Source: Calditrichales bacterium MX18-03
GTDB lineage: Bacteria; Bacillota; Clostridia; Lutisporales; Lutisporaceae
Direction: 5' to 3'
DNA length: 64,000 nt
Assembly: GCA_021083345.1 (NCBI GenBank)
Contig: JAJGRE010000001.1
Location: 620,001 to 684,000 of the forward strand
The stretch's first letter is position 1, and each line of letters opens with the position of its first letter. Under the pieces are notes generated by a model. It saw nothing but the letters and a program-made list of their open reading frames with translations, was not told where the DNA came from and did not search any database. The position numbers were made by a program, and so were the translations under genes. Shown here one piece after another: positions 9,177-17,805 of this stretch.

Positions 9177-11093
9177 TTATTCGATATATTTGGTATTAAC
9201 CCTGAAAGGTTCAAAGGGTTTGCCGTCCCCTTCAAAGAATTTGCCGAAGAACTCGACGTACTGCAGACGGCTGGAGTGAACATATGCACCCAACACATTG
9301 ATCGCAATGTTGAATGTATGTCCCAATACCATAAACACAACCATGAGGATATAACCGAAAAAACTGCCCCCAAGCATCGACGCCATGGCATTGATAACCG
9401 TACCGATAACCCCGGTGGCAAGTCCCAGTGCGAAGAGTCTCGAGTAGGACAGCACGTCTCCGAGGAAGGCTGTCACATTATACAGGCTCAATACGCCTGA
9501 TACCAGTTTTTTGATGATGTTTTTCTCCGACCGGCCCTGTGTCAGTATTAAGCCGGCTGTACCCGCAATGGCCATATACTTGCCCGGTGCCGCTACGGCC
9601 GGAACCGCCATCATCATGAGGCCTGTCAGAAGCAAATACCAGAATCCCTGATCAAATACCGCATCCAGAAGTCTCCCGGACCGGATGCTCTTATATGCCT
9701 GCAGTGCCATTCCGGTATAAAGCTGGACGACACCCAATGCCAGGCAGAACATCAGCATGAACAGCGGATTCTTAAGGGGATCGAACCATACAGCCGGTAT
9801 GGTGATCAAACCGCCGAACCAGCCGCCGAAGAGGACACCCCACAGGAATGTTGAAATGCCGCCCAGACACAGCAGCCCCAGCATTTTTTTCATACCGCCG
9901 CCCGGCTTGAACTTGTACAGCGCAAACGCCGTAATCAGGGCGATGATAATGCCGTAGCCCGCATCACTGACCATCATACCGAAGAACATAATGAAAAACG
10001 GTGTCATGACCAGGTTGGGATCCAAGCCTTTAGGGCTGGGCAAGCTGTATTGCTCCGTAATCATTTCCAGGGGCTTGACGACTGCCGGATTGTCCAGCAG
10101 CACTGGGAAGTCCTCATCTGCTTCAGGATCAGCAAAAGAGATGACATGCTTTTCGGTAATGGCACCCATGGCTTTCGCCAGTTCTTCCGCCATTTTTTCG
10201 GGAACCCAGCCGGTTACCAAAAAAGTCTTTTCGGTTTTACCGAAGTTTCTGACCACCGTGCACTTGTCCCGTTCAATGGTCAGGATATCATAGAGCGCCT
10301 CCAGGAAGTCTCTGTGCTGAGCCAGTGCTTCTGCTTGCCTGACCAGCTCTTTCTTTTTGCTCTCTATCTCCGCCAGTTCTGCCTGTATCCTTTGATAATT
10401 GGCTTTGGGCGTACCCGACATTTCATTCCATGCTACCTTTGTCCAGCCGAATTGCTTCATCAGCTGGCTCACTTTTTCTTCCCTGTCCAGATGATAAATA
10501 ATCAGCAAATAAGTGCTTTCTTTGCCGCTGCTTGCCTCCTGGATATGAAGCTCCATGTTTTCTGCAGCAACAGCGCTTTGGAACTCTTCCAAATACTTGG
10601 TGGATATGAAGCCCATAATGGCATTGGTGCTTTTTGACTGCCTGACATCAGCCAGGCAAATGTCCAGCGAAAGCCATGGGCTCAATTGGGCCATCAGGTT
10701 GTGCAGCTTTGTCTCGACGCTTTTGAATTCTGTGAATTTGCCGTCAATTGCCCGGCAGCTTTCATAAACCGATTCTGCCCTCAGATGGTCATTAAGGTAC
10801 TCAGGGTATTGGTCCTCACTTACCTGAAGCTTGGCAGCAAAGAGCGGCTTTTTTGTCCTGTCATACCTTTTGATGAAATCCAAGGTATACTTGACTTGTG
10901 AGAGTTTGTTTTCAATTTTGCCTGCGGCTTCGCTGTCCTGATCCTGTTCGAGTCTTTCAAAGCCGTCCCGTCCGACTTGATCTTCCAGGTCGATGACTTG
11001 CAGGCCGCCGAACTTCTGCATACCCTTTATCAAGGCTTCCTTTTCCGATTGGAGAGCTATCATGGTCATTTTTTTCATCTTAACTATTGCCAT
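9177..11093 (-). CDS. ntpI: V-type ATP synthase subunit I (membrane stator, a-subunit)
   Basis: This 638-residue stator subunit provides the ion half-channels. The N-terminal half (about residues 1-330) is soluble and helical and would contact the peripheral stalks. The C-terminal half has about seven or eight membrane helices, beginning near MTPFFIMFFGMMVSDAGYG, a signature of the family. The segment YSRLFALGLATGVIG carries the essential Arg expected in the proton/sodium channel helix. The gene overlaps the upstream subunit H gene by 14 bases. Confidence 0.95.
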   Translation of the reverse strand: MAIVKMKKMTMIALQSEKEALIKGMQKFGGLQVIDLEDQVGRDGFERLEQDQDSEAAGKIENKLSQVKYTLDFIKRYDRTKKPLFAAKLQVSEDQYPEYLNDHLRAESVYESCRAIDGKFTEFKSVETKLHNLMAQLSPWLSLDICLADVRQSKSTNAIMGFISTKYLEEFQSAVAAENMELHIQEASSGKESTYLLIIYHLDREEKVSQLMKQFGWTKVAWNEMSGTPKANYQRIQAELAEIESKKKELVRQAEALAQHRDFLEALYDILTIERDKCTVVRNFGKTEKTFLVTGWVPEKMAEELAKAMGAITEKHVISFADPEADEDFPVLLDNPAVVKPLEMITEQYSLPSPKGLDPNLVMTPFFIMFFGMMVSDAGYGIIIALITAFALYKFKPGGGMKKMLGLLCLGGISTFLWGVLFGGWFGGLITIPAVWFDPLKNPLFMLMFCLALGVVQLYTGMALQAYKSIRSGRLLDAVFDQGFWYLLLTGLMMMAVPAVAAPGKYMAIAGTAGLILTQGRSEKNIIKKLVSGVLSLYNVTAFLGDVLSYSRLFALGLATGVIGTVINAMASMLGGSFFGYILMVVFMVLGHTFNIAINVLGAYVHSSRLQYVEFFGKFFEGDGKPFEPFRVNTKYIE

Positions 11094-11418
11094 TCAAATT
11101 CACAATCCTCTCCATAACCAATTTCACGGCATCCTCCAGTTTCTCCCCGGCTTTTTTCTTCAGTGCTTCACATTGTATCTTGTTTTGTTCCCTTTTCTCC
11201 AGGGCTTCCAGATTGGCCTGCTTTTCGGCCTCCTCCAGCAGCTTCCTGCTTTTCTCCAGCTCCTTCTCCTGTGCCGACTTCACAGTCTTTTCGGCTGCCT
11301 CCTCCGCTTTCGCCAGAAGCTCTTTGGATTCCTGCTGCGCAGCTTTTATCTTTTCTTCTGCAGCATGCTCGGCTTCACGGATTTCCTTGATGATTTCCGT
11401 TGTCAAATATCTCACCAC
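11080..11418 (-). CDS. ntpF: V-type ATPase subunit H/G-like peripheral stalk coiled coil
   Basis: This protein of up to 112 residues is dominated by an Ala/Glu/Lys/Gln-rich helix, the composition of the AhaH/NtpF peripheral-stalk subunit that pairs with subunit E. It is the first gene of the operon. The start is uncertain: tandem GTG codons at 11418 and 11415 abut the AGAGG site, while a TTG at 11406 lies nine bases after GAGGTG and gives MTTEIIKEIREAE. Function is assigned by composition and operon position together. Confidence 0.85.
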   Translation of the reverse strand: MVRYLTTEIIKEIREAEHAAEEKIKAAQQESKELLAKAEEAAEKTVKSAQEKELEKSRKLLEEAEKQANLEALEKREQNKIQCEALKKKAGEKLEDAVKLVMERIVNLNGNS

Positions 11419-11470
11419 CTCTTTCTAAATTTACAAGAACAACAAATGATTCCAATAGGTTTGTTGTCCC

Positions 11471-11499
11471 CTTATATACGACATAGTGAATCAATACAA
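11471..11499 (-). promoter_or_regulatory. candidate promoter of the V-ATPase operon
   Basis: On the minus strand, TTGTAT (11494-11499) and TATAAG (11471-11476) are 17 bases apart, about 50 bases upstream of the first V-ATPase gene. Matches to consensus are moderate. An ACAACAAA/TTTGTTGT inverted pair near 11447-11468 lies in the expected leader. Confidence 0.4.
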
Positions 11500-11541
11500 T
11501 TTTTCCCTCGTCCTTATTCGTCAAAAAGATCCAAAATCCTT

Positions 11542-11706
11542 CTAGTACACTGTTAACCCTAAACTATATGTTACTCGGCGAGGAAAATTTTCGTAGGACA
11601 AGACGGAGGAGTAAGTAATACTGTACGTATTGCGAGTGACGACAACGCAGTACTACGGAAATTTAACCGGCGATAACATATAGAATTAGGGTTAACAGTG
11701 TACTAG
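11542..11706. repeat. ~165-bp palindromic repeat element, copy 1
   Basis: The element begins CTAGTACACTGTTAACCC and ends with the reverse complement. The terminal arms match for about 20 bases, and weaker pairing with many G-T pairs continues to a central GTAATAC/GTATTGC turn near 11615-11633, so the whole element can fold as one hairpin. A second copy lies at 23998-24161. No ORF of note is inside. It fills most of the otherwise empty 465-base gap between the V-ATPase and nth genes. It resembles a MITE or a structured intergenic repeat; the family is not identified. Confidence 0.8.
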
Positions 11707-11883
11707 TCCAAAGCTATTATAACTTTATCACATTTTTCAGTCTTGTGTAAATGTTCAAAGTGTAGGAAAATTGCAATTTGACAGCGCTAAGCTTCATTTT
11801 ATGTTAAAAAAATCACATAATTGTACTTTCTCGCAATTTCGATGCTTTTTTTGCATACATCCAACATTTGTCAGTATTTTTAT

Positions 11884-12516
11884 TCATAGCACCGGATGCC
11901 GGCACATGCCCGCAATGGGACAAGCACTGCATTTAGGCCGCTTGGCATCACAGGTCCTCCTGCCATGCCATATGAGCAGGTGATGCGCCTCAGACCAGCG
12001 CTCCCTGGGTATGGCGCCCATCAGTTGCTGCTCTGTCTTTAGAACGTTTGAGCTGTCTGCCAGCCCGATCCTGTTTGACACCCTGAATACATGGGTATCC
12101 ACTGCAAGAGCCGGGATGCCGAAGGCGTTGCTCAGCACCACATTGGCCGTTTTCCGCCCAACGCCGGAAAGCGAGACCAGATCCTCCATACTTGACGGGA
12201 CTTCCCCCCCATGCCTTTCAAGCAGCTGCCGACACATTTCCCGTATGTTCTTCGCCTTATTCCGGTATAAACCTATTTCCTTGATCCTATTCTCCAGTTC
12301 ACTTTGCTCTAGCTCTAGAAGCGCTTCGGGCGTATTGTACTTTTCAAACAGCGCCCTTGTCACCACATTGACCTTTTTGTCGGTGGTCTGTGCGCTTAAG
12401 ATCGTCGCCACCAGCAGCTCAAAGGGGTTCCTGTGAACCAGCTCGCACTTGGCCTGGGGATATGTTTCCGCCAGTATATCCAATATTTCCTTTACCTGAT
12501 TCCTGTCCGTGTTCAA
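11884..12516 (-). CDS. nth: endonuclease III (first of two tandem paralogues)
   Basis: This 210-residue DNA glycosylase/AP lyase acts in base excision repair of oxidised pyrimidines. The helix-hairpin-helix LSGVGRKTANVVL contains the catalytic Lys, and AVDTHVFRV contains the catalytic Asp. The C-terminal [4Fe-4S] loop C-x6-C-x2-C-x5-C is intact (CDAKRPKCSACPIAGMC). The start is a TTG at 12516 with AGGAGG seven bases upstream. It lies 27 bases downstream of a second nth gene in the same direction. The product ends only four residues after the last cluster Cys. Confidence 0.93.
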   Translation of the reverse strand: MNTDRNQVKEILDILAETYPQAKCELVHRNPFELLVATILSAQTTDKKVNVVTRALFEKYNTPEALLELEQSELENRIKEIGLYRNKAKNIREMCRQLLERHGGEVPSSMEDLVSLSGVGRKTANVVLSNAFGIPALAVDTHVFRVSNRIGLADSSNVLKTEQQLMGAIPRERWSEAHHLLIWHGRRTCDAKRPKCSACPIAGMCRHPVL

Positions 12517-12543
12517 ACCATCCCCTCCTAAACTCTCATCATC

Positions 12544-13185
12544 TCAAACATTTTCGGAATGGGACATAAAATGCCCGCAATGCTGGCTGAGCTTGCATTG
12601 TCCGCATTTAGGCCTTTTTGCACTGCATACATATCTGCCGTGCAAAACCAGATAATTGTGGGCTTTTGTCCAGTGTTCCCTGGGTATGATGCGCTCCAAT
12701 TCCAATTCCGTTTTCAACACGTCGTCCGTATTGACCAGCCCCAGCCGGTTGGATACCCTGAATACATGGGTATCTACTGCGATGGCCGGTATATCCAGTG
12801 CCCCGCTCAGCACCACATTAGCTGTCTTTCTTCCTACTCCTGCCAGCTTCATGAGCTGCTCCCTGCTTGCCGGCACTTGTCCATCAAAATCTTCCACCAA
12901 GGCTTTGCATAAGGCAGCAATATGTTTTGCTTTTGTTTTGTAGAAATTAATTGATTTGATTTCCCTTGCGATTTCTTCCGCTGAGAGTTGACAGAAAGCT
13001 TGCGGCGTCGGATACTTTTTAAACAGAGACTCTGTTATCTTGTTTACCATCCTGTCCGTTGCCTGTGCTGCCATAACGGTTGCCACAAGCAGCTGAAAAG
13101 GGCTTTGATAGTTTAATTCACAGGTGGGGTCAGGATACAGGGTCCCGAATATATCGAGTATTTCGTTTATTACTTCGTCTTTCAT
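12544..13185 (-). CDS. nth: endonuclease III (second tandem paralogue)
   Basis: This 213-residue endonuclease III homologue has LAGVGRKTANVVL (catalytic Lys), AVDTHVFRV (catalytic Asp) and an intact iron-sulfur loop (CSAKRPKCGQCKLSQHC). It is clearly related to the downstream gene but diverged throughout, so this is an old duplication rather than an assembly artefact. The start is ATG with GAGGTGG close upstream. Which of the two is the main Nth cannot be told from sequence; division of substrate range is possible. Confidence 0.93.
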   Translation of the reverse strand: MKDEVINEILDIFGTLYPDPTCELNYQSPFQLLVATVMAAQATDRMVNKITESLFKKYPTPQAFCQLSAEEIAREIKSINFYKTKAKHIAALCKALVEDFDGQVPASREQLMKLAGVGRKTANVVLSGALDIPAIAVDTHVFRVSNRLGLVNTDDVLKTELELERIIPREHWTKAHNYLVLHGRYVCSAKRPKCGQCKLSQHCGHFMSHSENV

Positions 13186-13372
13186 GCTCCACCTCTGACA
13201 TGACTGTAATAGCGCTCAGCATTATTTTATCAAAATATGCATAATAAATACTAGCCCCTCTGATTATTCAACAAACTTTTCATGCAATGACCACCACCGG
13301 GTACATAATTCTGCCAAACCTTGTTATAATGACCATAGCGGATTATTTATCAGGGATCTTGGAGGTGGAACC

Positions 13373-15139
13373 ATGTCGAAAAAAACAGTATTGGTAGGCA
13401 TCAACGCCAAATTCATACACAGCAGCCTGTCCATACGTTGCCTGTTCAGCTGCTGCCGGCAGCGGGAAGATCAACTATCCCTCATGGAATTCAGTATCAA
13501 TGACCATTTTCACAGCATCATGAAAGCGCTCTATACGAGCAGGCCTGGTGTCATCGCTTTTTCCTGCTATATATGGAATATCGATCTGATTCTCAGGCTT
13601 TCCGCCAGCCTTAAAAAGGCAAAGCCGGAGCTGATCATACTCTTGGGCGGCCCCGAGGTTTCCTTTGATCCCGGACGGCTTCTGGCTGACCATGCTGCTA
13701 TAGATTATATCATAGCGGGAGAAGGAGAAAAGGCTTTTACGGATTTTCTTGCATACATAAACAGTGACCGGCAGGAAGCTCCGGACATCAGAGGGCTGTC
13801 TTACAGATGGGATGGCCAAGTCAACGTTGATGCAAGGTCGGAAACAATTGCTGAACTGGACGCCATTCCCTTTCCCTATGACGATTTGAGCAAACTGGAT
13901 AACCGGATACTCTATTATGAGACAAGCAGGGGCTGCCCCTTCAACTGCCAATACTGCCTGTCATCCACCATCAGCGGTGTCCGGTATTACACGTTGGACC
14001 GGGTTTTCAGCGATATACGCCGTTTTGCTGAAAGCGGTGTGAAGCAGGTCAAGCTGGTAGACCGTACCTTCAACTGCGATAAGAAACGCTGTGTTGAAAT
14101 TATGAAATATATCATCAGTCTGAACCCGAAAACAAATTTTCATTTTGAGATTGCCGCCGATCTGGTGGATGAAGCTTTCCTGGAGACAACAGCTGCGGCA
14201 CCTGAGGGGCTCTTTCAGTTTGAGATCGGCGTTCAGTCCACCAATCCGGACACCCTCAGAGAAATCAGGCGGTCCATGGACTTTGCCAGTGTCGCAGATC
14301 ATGTGGAAAAGCTCCTGGCCTTGGGCAATGTCCATCTGCATCTGGACTTGATTGCCGGCTTGCCTTTTGAGGACTATACCAGCTTCGGAAAATCCTTTGA
14401 TGATGTCTTTGCGTTGAAGCCTCACATGCTTCAACTGGGCTTCCTAAAGCTCTTGAAGGGCTCCGGGCTGCGTGAGCGGGCTACTGAATACCGGATCCGG
14501 TATCATGATGCAGCCCCTTATGAGGTCATATCCACCCAATGGCTGTCTTATGAGGATATACTCCGGCTCAAGGATATTGAGCAGATGCTTGATATTTATC
14601 ATAATTCCGGCCGGTTTAAGAACGCATTGGTTTTTCTGATGGCAGCCCATCCCGGCACCGCCTTCGGTTTTTTCGAAGCCTTATCGGCTTATTGGAATGA
14701 TAACGGATACTTCACCGGAGCAAAAAGCAGCCATGAGTTGTATGTCCTGCTATACCGGTTTGCGGAAACCGTTTTGGCCGGTTCACAGTCCCAGCAGCAG
14801 ATGCTTGCCTTTAATGAATATATCAAATTGGATTGGCTGCTGCACAACCGGTATGGAAATATGCCTGACCTGTTTGCCCGGTATGACCACGGCGCACTGA
14901 AAGAGCAATTGAATGACCATCTTCGCCTGATGATAAAAACAGATAAGCGTTTTCAGGTATTTGAAGGAATATCCTTTAAAGATGTGATGAAGCATGTGCG
15001 TTATGAGGTCTTTCGGATGGATGTGACTCAGACTGTCCCTGATACCAGGGATACGGTGGTTTTCTTCATCTATCCGCAGGAGAGCGGAAGCGGCTGCCCG
15101 ATCCTCTACAGTTTGCCGTTAAGCGGCATTCATGCATAA
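13373..15139 (+). CDS. B12-binding domain radical SAM protein (DUF4080 type)
   Basis: This 588-residue protein has an N-terminal cobalamin-binding-like Rossmann domain (about residues 1-150, with IILLGGPEVSFDP). A radical SAM barrel follows, whose cluster motif is CPFNCQYC (near residue 190). The C-terminal region (about 370-588) matches what I know as DUF4080. The family opening GINAKFIHSSLSIRCL is typical. The reaction is unknown; related enzymes methylate or rearrange unactivated carbons. GGAGGTGG precedes the ATG by five bases. It stands alone, divergent from nth. Confidence 0.88.
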   Translation: MSKKTVLVGINAKFIHSSLSIRCLFSCCRQREDQLSLMEFSINDHFHSIMKALYTSRPGVIAFSCYIWNIDLILRLSASLKKAKPELIILLGGPEVSFDPGRLLADHAAIDYIIAGEGEKAFTDFLAYINSDRQEAPDIRGLSYRWDGQVNVDARSETIAELDAIPFPYDDLSKLDNRILYYETSRGCPFNCQYCLSSTISGVRYYTLDRVFSDIRRFAESGVKQVKLVDRTFNCDKKRCVEIMKYIISLNPKTNFHFEIAADLVDEAFLETTAAAPEGLFQFEIGVQSTNPDTLREIRRSMDFASVADHVEKLLALGNVHLHLDLIAGLPFEDYTSFGKSFDDVFALKPHMLQLGFLKLLKGSGLRERATEYRIRYHDAAPYEVISTQWLSYEDILRLKDIEQMLDIYHNSGRFKNALVFLMAAHPGTAFGFFEALSAYWNDNGYFTGAKSSHELYVLLYRFAETVLAGSQSQQQMLAFNEYIKLDWLLHNRYGNMPDLFARYDHGALKEQLNDHLRLMIKTDKRFQVFEGISFKDVMKHVRYEVFRMDVTQTVPDTRDTVVFFIYPQESGSGCPILYSLPLSGIHA

Positions 15140-15196
15140 AGTTCTCATGTTCTTGGCCCCTTTACCATATATTATATTAGAAAAGGGGGTATCTGT

Positions 15197-15643
15197 ATGT
15201 ATATGGGAACGAACTGGCAGGCATGTCCATACGGTATGACGGATAACAGACTGCTGGGACTTCTGGAGGAAGCCATGCACGATGAAAAGCACGACTATAA
15301 AAAATACAAAATGATGATGGATATGACGGATAATAAGGACATCGTTGCGCAGATCAGCCATGCCTATGAGGATGAAGGCAAGCACTATGGAATGTTTCAG
15401 GCGCTTTACGAAGAGCTGACCGGCAAGACCGCCGAGGTGGCCACTCCCGAGCTGGACCGCTACAGCCGCTTGATTGATGCTGTGAAGTCCAGTATTAACG
15501 GGGAGTTGGAAGCGGTGGAGCTGTACCGCAAAATTCGCTTCATGCTCTGTGGAAAGCGTCACCGGGATATGCTGTATGAAATCATTACGGATGAGCAAGA
15601 GCATGCCACAAGATTTACATACCTGTATGCCATGTTGAAATAA
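15197..15643 (+). CDS. ferritin-like (rubrerythrin-family) diiron protein
   Basis: This 148-residue four-helix protein has carboxylate/histidine motifs spaced as in ferritin-like diiron proteins: EEAMHDEKHDY, AYEDEGKHYGMF, NGELEAVELYR and ITDEQEHATRF. It has no rubredoxin domain, so it is not a full rubrerythrin. A role in iron or oxidative-stress handling is inferred from the fold. A GGGGG site lies seven bases before the ATG at 15197, and another ATG follows two codons later. Its stop overlaps the start of a strong terminator. Confidence 0.82.
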   Translation: MYMGTNWQACPYGMTDNRLLGLLEEAMHDEKHDYKKYKMMMDMTDNKDIVAQISHAYEDEGKHYGMFQALYEELTGKTAEVATPELDRYSRLIDAVKSSINGELEAVELYRKIRFMLCGKRHRDMLYEIITDEQEHATRFTYLYAMLK

Positions 15644-15672
15644 AAGCGAGTCAGCCGGCTGACTCGCTTTTA
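15641..15672. terminator. bidirectional terminator between ferritin-like and PLC-like genes
   Basis: A perfect 32-base palindrome beginning TAAAAGCGAGTCAGCC overlaps the ferritin-like gene's stop codon. It ends in CTTTTA and begins TAAAAG, so it can serve both convergent genes. Confidence 0.85.
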
Positions 15673-15700
15673 TATGCGCCTGCTTTGCTCTTTCTTCCTA

Positions 15701-16408
15701 TTATATGTCTCTGTCATTTACAGTCTTGTAAAAATTAAGCAAACAACCTGATGTGGTTTTCTGTGCCAGAGGAAAGGTCACATTTGCGATATGGAAGAAC
15801 TTGTCTTGGGGATTCCTGATCAGTGAGTACCGGCTGTAGGACCGGATGGCCGTTCTGGCATTCTCGTCAATATAGTTATAGGGGTTCTTATCGTATATTC
15901 CTCCGTCCCTGATTTCATAGTGTCCAAAATCGTCATGCACTTTTATGATCCACTGCTCATACTTGCGGTGGCTTTTCAACAGGTTGACATTTCCATGCTG
16001 CGGTATGGTGGAGTCCTGAATGAGATGGATGGCAGCACCCAGGTAAAACATGGCCTTTTCATGGTCACAGCAGTCCCAATGCACCAGGGCATATTCATAG
16101 TATTTCTGAAACCGCTGCTTGGAAGATTTGCAGCCATAGAGCCCCTGCCCCGTAAAAGGATTGTAGAAGTGCTCCCGGCTTCTGAAATCCTGGTCCGCCC
16201 ATACCGAGCCTTCATTGATGTTCTCAAAATACGGCTCAAAAAAACGGTATGCCTCTTCATGGCCGTCATTTCTCAGGATTTCAAAGGCCTGCTTATTGAT
16301 AAAAACATGTACCTCGCACAGGGTCTTGATAAAAAGCCTTTTCAAAGGCTTTACAAACCACAGCACGGTCTTGAAGCCTTTCCCATATACCTTTTCTACT
16401 AAATCCAT
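15701..16408 (-). CDS. zinc-dependent phospholipase C-like protein, no clear signal peptide
   Basis: This 235-residue protein aligns by eye with the catalytic domain of Clostridium perfringens alpha-toxin. VHVFINKQAFEILRND, REHFYNPFTGQG, AIHLIQDSTIPQHGNV and HRKYEQWI supply His34, Asp72/74, His80, His128, Asp132, His138, His147 and Glu151, the expected zinc ligands. The secreted enzymes also use the N-terminal Trp exposed by signal cleavage. Here only a Lys-rich, partly hydrophobic N-terminus is present, so export and activity are open. The ATG at 16408 has GGGAG eight bases upstream. Confidence 0.75.
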   Translation of the reverse strand: MDLVEKVYGKGFKTVLWFVKPLKRLFIKTLCEVHVFINKQAFEILRNDGHEEAYRFFEPYFENINEGSVWADQDFRSREHFYNPFTGQGLYGCKSSKQRFQKYYEYALVHWDCCDHEKAMFYLGAAIHLIQDSTIPQHGNVNLLKSHRKYEQWIIKVHDDFGHYEIRDGGIYDKNPYNYIDENARTAIRSYSRYSLIRNPQDKFFHIANVTFPLAQKTTSGCLLNFYKTVNDRDI

Positions 16409-16668
16409 AAGCTCAACTCCCATTCTGATTGCATTATCCTTATTATTTTACTTTGCTGCCGTATTTATGATGGTTTTTCGAAGCCATTGCTTTACAATCC
16501 TTTTGCCGCATAATATAATATTGTTAACAGTACATATTTCATATTTGTCTAATTTTATATCTGTTGCATATTTTGCTATCAAGGCACCTGGCAAAGAGGT
16601 GAAGCAGGTAAGCGCAAATTAGTACTTTTTGTACTGGCAAATCTTAATTGACAATCAGGGAGGATAAG

Positions 16669-17784
16669 ATGAGAGATCCGAGAGTCACCATTCTGGCAAA
16701 AAACCTCTTGAATTATTCGGTTAGCTTGCAGAAGGGCGAAAATCTGCTGATTGAGCTGATTGATTCCGGAGAGGAACTGGCAGGAGAATTGATCAAAGAA
16801 GCATACAGGATCGGTGCACAGCCTTTTCTAACTGTCAAGAACAGAAGGCTGCTGCGTGAGTTGTATTTGGGGGCAGAGGCGGAGCATATGACTCAGATTG
16901 CCGGCTTCGAAGCTGTCAGGATGCGGGATATGAATGCCTACATCGCTATCCGCGGCATCACCAATTCCACCTCTTACAGTGATGTACCCGGCGAGAAAAT
17001 GGCTATTTACAACCGGCACTGGGTCAGGCCGGTGCATTTTGATATCCGTGTCCCCAATACCAAATGGATGATTATGAATTATCCCAATGATTCCATGGCA
17101 CAGGCTGCCGGCATGAGCACAGAACAGTTTGAATCATTTTACTTCAACGTCTGCAATCTCGATTATGCCAAAATGTCCAAGGCCATGGACGCGTTGGTCC
17201 AGGTCATAAATCAGACGGATCGTGTACATATTAAGGGAGAAGGCACCGACCTGCACTTTTCGGTTAAAGGTCTGCACGCTATCAAATGCGACGGAAGGCT
17301 TAACCTCCCTGACGGCGAAGTATTCACAGCGCCCGTTAAAGACTCTGTAAACGGTTATATTTCCTATAACACGCCTGCAGAATATGAAGGCTCTATTTTC
17401 AGCAATATCCGTCTGGAGTTCAGGGATGGCCGTATCGTGCAGGCTACCGCCAATGATACCGAGCGCATCAACCATATTTTTGATACCGACAATGGCGCAA
17501 GGTATGTGGGTGAATTTGCCCTGGGTGTTAACCCCTATATCCTTAAGCCGATGAAGGACACCCTGTTCGATGAGAAAATCATGGGCAGCTTCCACTTCAC
17601 ACCCGGTGACAGTTATACCGACTGCTTCAACGGAAACAAATCTGCCATCCATTGGGATCTGGTCTGCATCCAGACACCGGAATACGGCGGCGGCGAAATC
17701 TGGTTTGACGATGTCCTGGTCCGCAAGGACGGGCGGTTTGTCCTGAAACAATTGGAAGTACTCAACCCTGAGAACTTGAAGTAA
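16669..17784 (+). CDS. M29 family aminopeptidase, first tandem copy
   Basis: This 371-residue metallo-aminopeptidase is of the thermophilic M29 (AmpS/PepS) family. It removes N-terminal residues from peptides using two metal ions. The C-terminal catalytic region carries YVGEFALGVNP, GSFHFTPG and the HWD metal motif in SAIHWDLV. The ATG at 16669 is chosen because GGGAGG lies just upstream. A paralogue of the same length follows after 21 bases, so the pair probably forms an operon. Confidence 0.9.
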   Translation: MRDPRVTILAKNLLNYSVSLQKGENLLIELIDSGEELAGELIKEAYRIGAQPFLTVKNRRLLRELYLGAEAEHMTQIAGFEAVRMRDMNAYIAIRGITNSTSYSDVPGEKMAIYNRHWVRPVHFDIRVPNTKWMIMNYPNDSMAQAAGMSTEQFESFYFNVCNLDYAKMSKAMDALVQVINQTDRVHIKGEGTDLHFSVKGLHAIKCDGRLNLPDGEVFTAPVKDSVNGYISYNTPAEYEGSIFSNIRLEFRDGRIVQATANDTERINHIFDTDNGARYVGEFALGVNPYILKPMKDTLFDEKIMGSFHFTPGDSYTDCFNGNKSAIHWDLVCIQTPEYGGGEIWFDDVLVRKDGRFVLKQLEVLNPENLK

Positions 17785-17805
17785 AAAGGAGGCATTTTGA
17801 ACAAA

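Noticed and set aside
11542-11706. Palindromic repeat considered as an insertion sequence
   Set aside because: It is only about 165 bases and encodes no transposase, so it can only be a non-autonomous element or a structured repeat.
11884-13185. Tandem nth genes considered as an assembly duplication
   Set aside because: The two sequences differ throughout at DNA and protein level, so they are real paralogues.
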